Assembly: GCA_019155205.2 (NCBI GenBank)
Contig: JAHNZQ020000181.1
Coordinates: forward strand, 420,540-432,298
Source of the DNA: Gracilaria vermiculophylla
Taxonomy: Eukaryota > Rhodophyta > Florideophyceae > Gracilariales > Gracilariaceae
Direction: 5' to 3'
DNA: 11,759 nucleotides
Shown here in pieces: positions 7,899 through 11,759 of this stretch; position 1 is the stretch's first letter, and every line of letters starts with the position of its first letter. The notes under the pieces were generated by a model. The model had not been told where the DNA came from. It ran no database searches and was given only the letters and a program-made list of their open reading frames with translations. Made by a program: the position numbers and the translations under genes.

Positions 7899-8178
7899 AA
7901 CAAGTTACAGCACCACAACGGATGCCTAAGAATAACGGTAGCAATGCTGAAGGCTGTGGATTGGTTTCTAAGGGCACTAAAGGCCCGGTGACGGTGCAGG
8001 CAAACCAACAGTTCCAACCTGAACATTGCGATAGCTTTGTAGCGACTTGGCCCTTGCGAACGACGGCTATGGCGCGGAGACGAGTCCAGCATATACGATT
8101 GAAGCAGCGAAATTGTTAAGGGGTTCAAGCGCGCTCAGAGAATTCGATGTGTGAAGCATAAACCAACGCCGAAAAGAT

Positions 8179-9510
8179 ATGGCGTTGTTACTTTTGACAT
8201 TATGTTGCTTATTTCTTGCGCGTGGAGACGCCCATGGCCTCATGTGCAACCCTCGACAAAGAGGCTCGCTTAACATCAGGAACCATATCACTCAACCGAT
8301 GCATAGCGACGCTCCAATCGACTACGAGTGTCATTTCCCGGCCGGCGACAAGTCAACAGTGCCAGGCTCTGGTATGCGGTCGGTGAAGAATGCCGCCGGT
8401 CACAACTGGACCCCATATGAACCTCTTAATCCGTATTATAAATGGCGATCTGGAGTGTGTGGAGACAATTTGTACGGCACCCAAGATCATCTGCGGGGCG
8501 GCAAGTACTACTGGGACGCCAGGCGAGTGCAGACCTACGAACAGGGAAGTGTGGTTTTCTTCGAATCAGAAATTGTCACGAATCACAACGGATACTTTGA
8601 GTTCTACATCTGCGACATTGACAAATGCGGCGACGACATTTCAACCAGATGCTTCCGAGAAGGACATTGCACGAGGCTGATACGCGCTAGAGGTCCGTGC
8701 GACTCAGGCGACCATCATGACTGCGGACCAATCGACAGGAACAACCCTGGGCGCTGGTATCTGCCGTGCATGTACAAGGAGCCAGGGATGATAGGCGGGT
8801 CGAGGTCAATGGCGTACTTGCTACCGCCGTGGCTCGTGTGCGACCACTGCGTGATTCAGTGGTACTGGACGGCGGCCAATACGTGCAATCCGCCGGGCGT
8901 GGCTGAGTATTTCACCGGTCCGGACGCTCCGAGATGGCGGCCTTGTTCTGGGCAAGGCGGTGCTATCGGGGGGTGGACGAAATCGAAGGGAACGTGCGGC
9001 GGCGCGGACTTTCCGGAAGAGTATTGGCAGTGCTCCGACGTGCGGATAACTGCCAAGGGAGCACCGGCTTGGGGTCATCACGGAGGCGAAGCGCATCACG
9101 AAGGAAAAGCGCATCACGAAGGAGAAGCGCATCACGAAGGTGAAGCGCACCATGAAGGCCATGCGCATCATGGAGGCAACGCACATCATGGAAGCAAAAC
9201 GCATCATGGAAGCGAAGCGCATCATGGAGGCGAAGTGCATGACGCGCCTCATGGCGGCGAGTCGCATGGTGACAATCCCCAAGGCCAGTTGTTCCCGGCA
9301 TCATCGTCCGCAAGCACTGGCAGTGGAGTGTTTGTCGGGGCTCGCAGCAAGGAGCAAAGCGGGCGGAACGCACCGCATGAGGAGGCCGCTCCAAGCGAGG
9401 GCGAGTGGAACGACGATGGGGGCGCGGCGTCCGGCTGGGGAGGCGGGTCGAGTACCGATGACGGTGCACACAATGCCGACGTGGACGCGGCATCGGCACT
9501 GGGCTTGTAA
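8179..9510 (+). CDS. Secreted AA15-type lytic polysaccharide monooxygenase with His-rich repeat tail
   Basis: LPMOs are secreted copper enzymes that cut chitin or cellulose oxidatively. This 443-residue protein starts with a signal peptide (residues 1-18, hydrophobic core LLLLTLCCLFLA, cleavage after GDA). That leaves His19 at the mature N-terminus (HGLMCNPRQRGS), as the copper histidine brace requires. The probable second brace His is H136 in VTNHNGYFEFYIC, a hallmark of the chitin-binding type-4 / LPMO family, and Y282 in EYWQC is the likely axial residue. The catalytic domain (19-290) has 16 cysteines, enough for eight disulphides. Family AA15 fits best and occurs in arthropods, other invertebrates, algae and oomycetes. 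After the domain come nine HHGGEA-like hexapeptides (300-353) and a Ser/Gly/Asp-rich tail with no membrane anchor. The start context is aagatATGGcg and no introns are needed. The substrate cannot be read from sequence. Confidence 0.85.
   Translation: MALLLLTLCCLFLARGDAHGLMCNPRQRGSLNIRNHITQPMHSDAPIDYECHFPAGDKSTVPGSGMRSVKNAAGHNWTPYEPLNPYYKWRSGVCGDNLYGTQDHLRGGKYYWDARRVQTYEQGSVVFFESEIVTNHNGYFEFYICDIDKCGDDISTRCFREGHCTRLIRARGPCDSGDHHDCGPIDRNNPGRWYLPCMYKEPGMIGGSRSMAYLLPPWLVCDHCVIQWYWTAANTCNPPGVAEYFTGPDAPRWRPCSGQGGAIGGWTKSKGTCGGADFPEEYWQCSDVRITAKGAPAWGHHGGEAHHEGKAHHEGEAHHEGEAHHEGHAHHGGNAHHGSKTHHGSEAHHGGEVHDAPHGGESHGDNPQGQLFPASSSASTGSGVFVGARSKEQSGRNAPHEEAAPSEGEWNDDGGAASGWGGGSSTDDGAHNADVDAASALGL
9076..9237 (+). 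repeat. 18-bp tandem repeat encoding nine His-rich hexapeptides
   Basis: Nine in-frame 18-bp units encode HHGGEA, HHEGKA, HHEGEA, HHEGEA, HHEGHA, HHGGNA, HHGSKT, HHGSEA and HHGGEV. The HH pair is invariant; positions 3-6 vary between acidic, Lys, Ser, His and Asn. The array explains the long stop-free frames on both strands here. Such clusters bind Cu, Zn or Ni in other proteins; a role in metal supply to the adjacent copper enzyme is inference. Confidence 0.92.
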
Positions 9511-9590
9511 CGAGCTCCGTCGCGGATTGGGCACTGCTACAGAACACTGCGGCGGGTGCCCCTCGTACCGGTCGTATGTAGCACATTTTG

Positions 9591-9596
9591 AATAAA
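9591..9596 (+). promoter_or_regulatory. Candidate polyadenylation signal of the LPMO gene
   Basis: AATAAA, 81 bases after the LPMO stop codon, in a local AT-rich patch (cattttgaataaattgg). Position and sequence fit a eukaryotic poly(A) signal. Confidence 0.5.
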
Positions 9597-9763
9597 TTGG
9601 TAGAGCGCTTGTACAGAACGCGTGGACAACAACATTCGCTTTTCAAGTGCCGCTGCCTCAGCCTCTTCACCGTCCCCAGCCCCCCCCTCTCATTCCCTCG
9701 CCCCCGTCCCGTCTCCTTCGGCGTGCCCGATTTCACCGCCACTTCGAGGCCTTTCCGTGTTCC

Positions 9764-10396
9764 ATGTTGCGCTCCGATAATCTTTCATCCCTGCCGCTGC
9801 CGCCGGGTCCCGGCGTGCCAGTCGAGCTCAACGTCTATGACCTGCAACACCCGGAAAGCCCCGACACCGTCTCCACTCTCAATGGCTACCTATACACATT
9901 TGGCGTCGGTTTGTACCATAGCGGCGTCTGCGTCTACGGCGTCGAGTATGCCTACGGTGGTCATCCAGGAGCTCACACTGGTGTCTTCAACACACCTCCT
10001 AAAAAGGCCCCTGACGCCCGCTTTCGACAAACGTTGCTTATCGGTTTTACGCGTCTGACCACCGACCAGGTTCAAGAGCTTGTGGATGCCATGTCCTCTG
10101 TCTGGCTGGGCAACACCTACAACTTACTGACGCGCAATTGCAACCATTTTGCGAGCGACCTCTGTGAGAGGCTTACTGGAAAGTCTGCTCCGGAGTGGGT
10201 TAACCGAATGGCCTGGCTTGGCGAAAAGGCAAAGTTTTTGTTGCCCAAGGGATTCGACACACCGACTGCCGCCCCAGTCACTGCGGAGAGGGCACGGGAG
10301 GAGCAGCAGCTCCGGCAACTCATGGAGGGCGCCCTCACAGACGACGACGACGACTACGAACACCAAAATCGACCAGACCCTGATCACGACCAGTAA
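9764..10396 (+). CDS. PPPDE/DeSI-type cysteine isopeptidase
   Basis: The PPPDE (DeSI) family comprises papain-like cysteine proteases that remove SUMO or ubiquitin from proteins. This 210-residue protein has the full domain. It opens with VELNVYDLQ, then the catalytic His (H52 in GLYHSGVCVYGVEYAYGG) and the catalytic Cys (C126 in NLLTRNCNHFASDLCERLTG), then PEWVNRMAWLG, a family signature after the active site. The architecture is closest to the DESI2 subgroup. A short charged helix (ERAREEQQLRQLMEG) and an acidic tail with five consecutive Asp follow. The start at 9764 is the first ATG in frame. The open sequence before it (from 9647) is Pro/Arg-rich, translated from pyrimidine-rich leader DNA, and lacks an ATG. 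No intron is required. It follows the LPMO gene on the same strand by 253 bp and converges with the LYR gene; neither neighbour suggests a shared pathway. Confidence 0.9.
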   Translation: MLRSDNLSSLPLPPGPGVPVELNVYDLQHPESPDTVSTLNGYLYTFGVGLYHSGVCVYGVEYAYGGHPGAHTGVFNTPPKKAPDARFRQTLLIGFTRLTTDQVQELVDAMSSVWLGNTYNLLTRNCNHFASDLCERLTGKSAPEWVNRMAWLGEKAKFLLPKGFDTPTAAPVTAERAREEQQLRQLMEGALTDDDDDYEHQNRPDPDHDQ

Positions 10397-10695
10397 CCAT
10401 TCCCCATACCCCTCGCAACCTCCACCCATTTTCCTGTACAAACGTAAATGCTTCTTGAGAAGAAGCAACACCAGTAACTGAGCACCAAACAGATACACAC
10501 GCTTGCCTTGTTTTCAGTGAACAACGTATTTCACCAATATAGCCATAACCTCCACCACACGGTTACTGTACGAGGCCCAACCTTCATCGCGCGCATACGT
10601 AGTTGCGCATATTCGATGCTCAGTCACTACCACGCCCACTCCTCCCCACTTTGCTGGCAATCTGTCCATGCAGAAGCAAGCGTGGCGGTCAGCGC
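10397..10695. other. Convergent intergenic region
   Basis: The 3' ends of the DeSI-type gene (plus) and the LYR gene (minus) face each other across 299 bp. The LYR gene's 3' end may extend into this space if the proposed intron is real. ORFs here are short and unsupported. Confidence 0.5.
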
Positions 10696-10968
10696 TCAGC
10701 AGGTGCGAATCAGGTTCGGCGTATCCAGAAGACGTACCTTTTCTTGAATCTGATGCAAGGCATCTCGTCCTACCACCAGTGTGCGGCATATATCTTCTCT
10801 GCCACTCAGCTTTCTGTTTTCCTCAAACTCGTGCCGTGCAGATTTGCGCAGTTCCAATTCCATGCTCTGCATCTTTTCGTTCATTTGACCACGAAAGATG
10901 CGTGTCGTGCGCAGGATGTCGCGGTAGAGCTGAAGTGCCTCGTGGCGGAGGTTGGAGGATGATGCCAT
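10696..10968 (-). CDS. LYR-motif (Complex1_LYR family) mitochondrial protein
   Basis: LYR proteins are small mitochondrial factors that bind the acyl carrier protein and assist iron-sulphur cluster delivery or respiratory-complex assembly. This 90-residue ORF has the family pattern: EALQLYRDILRTTRIF near the N-terminus (LYR at residues 14-16), a mid-protein helix, then RKSARHEFEENR with the conserved downstream Phe (F48), then RTLVVGRDALHQIQEK. The layout resembles plant-type LYR proteins with an AR-x-EFE-x-x-R block; I cannot assign a numbered LYRM. The start context is good (aaATGGc). After K77 the sequence reads AAG|GTACGT, a good splice donor, so the last 13 codons (VRLLDTPNLIRTC) may be intron. 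A candidate acceptor at 10662-10663 would give a 76-nt, phase-0 intron and a different 13-residue end. Either form has a normal family length. Confidence 0.8.
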   Translation of the reverse strand: MASSSNLRHEALQLYRDILRTTRIFRGQMNEKMQSMELELRKSARHEFEENRKLSGREDICRTLVVGRDALHQIQEKVRLLDTPNLIRTC

Positions 10969-11040
10969 TTGCTCAGCTGCTACAACGGATATGCACTGTC
11001 AGCGTGATGCTACCGAACAATTTTTTTGCGCGCAACGTGA

Positions 11041-11322
11041 CGGGCAACCCTCAAAAGCGTGAAGCTGCTCGGTAGAGTGGTAGGCTTTGATATCGACGGA
11101 AAGCTTCTGAAACACGACAGCGCGGAATCTTCGCTCATACTGGCAGGAGTAACAATGGATCTGCATAGCGGCAAAATCAATACGCAGGTCAAAGTAGACA
11201 TGTACAGACTGTTTCAAAAACATACAGTGTGTTTCAAAAACATATTACCCCTCAAAAGTGCGCCAAAACTATACTGTGGGCGCCATCACGAGACGGTGAC
11301 GCAGGGGGCTAAACACGTGTAA
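11041..11322 (+). pseudogene. ORF fragment of unknown family disrupted by a 20-bp duplication
   Basis: Open from 11041 without an ATG near the start. The most protein-like part is VVGFDIDGKLLKHDSAESS, then LILAGVTMDLHSGKINTQV and KVDMYRLFQKH. It then enters a 20-bp tandem duplication (11203-11242), which is not a multiple of three and shifts the frame, so the residues after it are probably not native. Another frame before about 11075 (ending NPQKREAAR) may be the original upstream part. No family is recognised. It starts 72 bp from the divergent LYR gene's ATG, so it probably lies at the edge of inserted or decaying DNA. Confidence 0.3.
11203..11242. repeat. 20-bp tandem duplication
   Basis: Two adjacent 20-base units (11203-11222 and 11223-11242) start tacag and share tgtttcaaaaaca-type sequence. 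They differ at two positions (18 of 20 identical). Confidence 0.85.
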
Positions 11323-11324
11323 TA

Positions 11325-11759
11325 ATGAAAGCCAAAAGGGTGCTCTTCGTAGCTAAAAACCCCAAAACAAGTTGAAAACAGTGGGATCAAAGGAACTAAA
11401 CCCACTCGATGAAAGAAAATATCACTAGGGAGAGCAAGAGGCTCAATCCCCCTATAAAACTTCTAAACTTCTTCTTGAAACGGCGCGCAACCCAAGAATT
11501 ATATCAAGGATCACTAAGGGTCAGACCCTCGGCTTCCGGTCAGACACTCCGGATGTGATGTGGATTCTGCAGCCTACCTACCTCTGCACTAACCAGAAGC
11601 AGGCGCATACAATCCTTACAGGGCTTCCCGAGGAGAGCTACTAACAGCAGGATATGCTTTCGCTCTATACCCAAGCTGGCCCTTTGCAGGAAAGGTTGCA
11701 CGGCACGTCGCCTGCGGATAGCTTCCCGTCAAGTATTTCCGTCCGGAAATCACCAGGTC
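11325..11759 (+). pseudogene. Decayed ORF of unknown family, running off the right edge
   Basis: A possible start is ATG 11325 (MKAKRVLFVAKNPKTS, then TGA). A shifted frame continues from about 11357: KTVGSKELNPLDERKYH, TAG 11426-11428, GEQEAQSPYKTSKLLLETAR, then LGFRSDTPDVMWILQPTYLC and QAHTILTGLPEESY, TAA 11642-11644. It then stays open to the window end (QQDMLSLYTQAGPLQERLHG). The stops are one transition from CAG (or TGG) and CAA. The reading looks like real protein over about 130 codons. I see no domain; an N-terminal retroelement or transposase region is possible but unproven. Only its 5' part is in the window. Confidence 0.45.

Noticed and set aside
9076..9237. CRISPR-like array
   Set aside because: The 18-bp units are contiguous, in frame and without spacers; this is a coding repeat.
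8821..9742. Long minus-strand ORFs (153 and 259 codons) opposite the LPMO tail
   Set aside because: They are His/Met/Arg-rich shadows of the 18-bp repeat and GC-rich sequence; the plus strand carries a convincing enzyme with signal peptide and active-site residues.
9647..9763. N-terminal extension of the DeSI-type protein
   Set aside because: The extension has no ATG, is Pro/Arg-rich and comes from pyrimidine-rich leader DNA; the first in-frame ATG is 9764.
223..11644. Reassigned genetic code (TAA/TAG read as Gln)
   Set aside because: Many in-frame stops sit at likely Gln positions, but the decayed ORFs also contain TGA stops and frameshifts. The intact DeSI, LPMO and Tc1 proteins end at TAA or TAG just where their families end. 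Decay explains the data better.

Overview
This window looks like nuclear DNA from a small-genome, intron-poor eukaryote. The intact genes are eukaryotic families (a mitochondrial small-TIM chaperone, a PPPDE/DeSI-type peptidase, a LYR-motif mitochondrial protein and a secreted copper oxygenase). They lie in single or nearly single exons, with pyrimidine-rich leaders and no bacterial ribosome-binding sites. Between them is transposon debris. A red alga is my best guess, an oomycete or other protist a weaker one; nothing in the sequence settles the taxon.

Left part (1-4214): decayed transposon-like material. A broken minus-strand reading frame (223-735) can be followed through two TAG codons. 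A small plus-strand ORF (945-1268) converges on a second broken minus-strand ORF (1315-2363), which carries one frameshift and two stops. Next is a complete but dead Tc1/mariner (DD34E) element with both ends visible (2846-4214). Its transposase has two frameshifts, four stops and a lost first catalytic aspartate.

Middle (4215-8178): a Tim13-like gene (4599-4835) whose second twin-CX3C motif has lost its last cysteine. It is followed by about 0.5 kb without a supported gene, then an intact 179-residue minus-strand ORF of unknown family (5371-5910). That ORF meets a heavily decayed plus-strand ORF head to head at a shared CATG. Two minus-strand remnants follow; one carries the C-terminal cysteine/histidine cluster typical of non-LTR retrotransposon polyproteins (6781-7203).

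Right part (8179-11759): the host genes. A secreted AA15-type lytic polysaccharide monooxygenase (8179-9510) carries an unusual His-rich hexapeptide repeat tail. It is followed by a DeSI/PPPDE peptidase (9764-10396) and a convergent LYR-motif protein (10696-10968) with a possible 3' intron. The window ends in two more broken plus-strand ORFs, one next to a 20-bp tandem duplication and one running off the right edge.

The host genes show no operon-like link. Tim13 and the LYR protein both act in mitochondria, but they are 6 kb apart with unrelated sequence between. Two themes run through the decayed ORFs: every frameshift I could place sits in an A/T homopolymer and is explained by loss of one base, and most premature stops are one C-to-T or G-to-A change from a sense codon.
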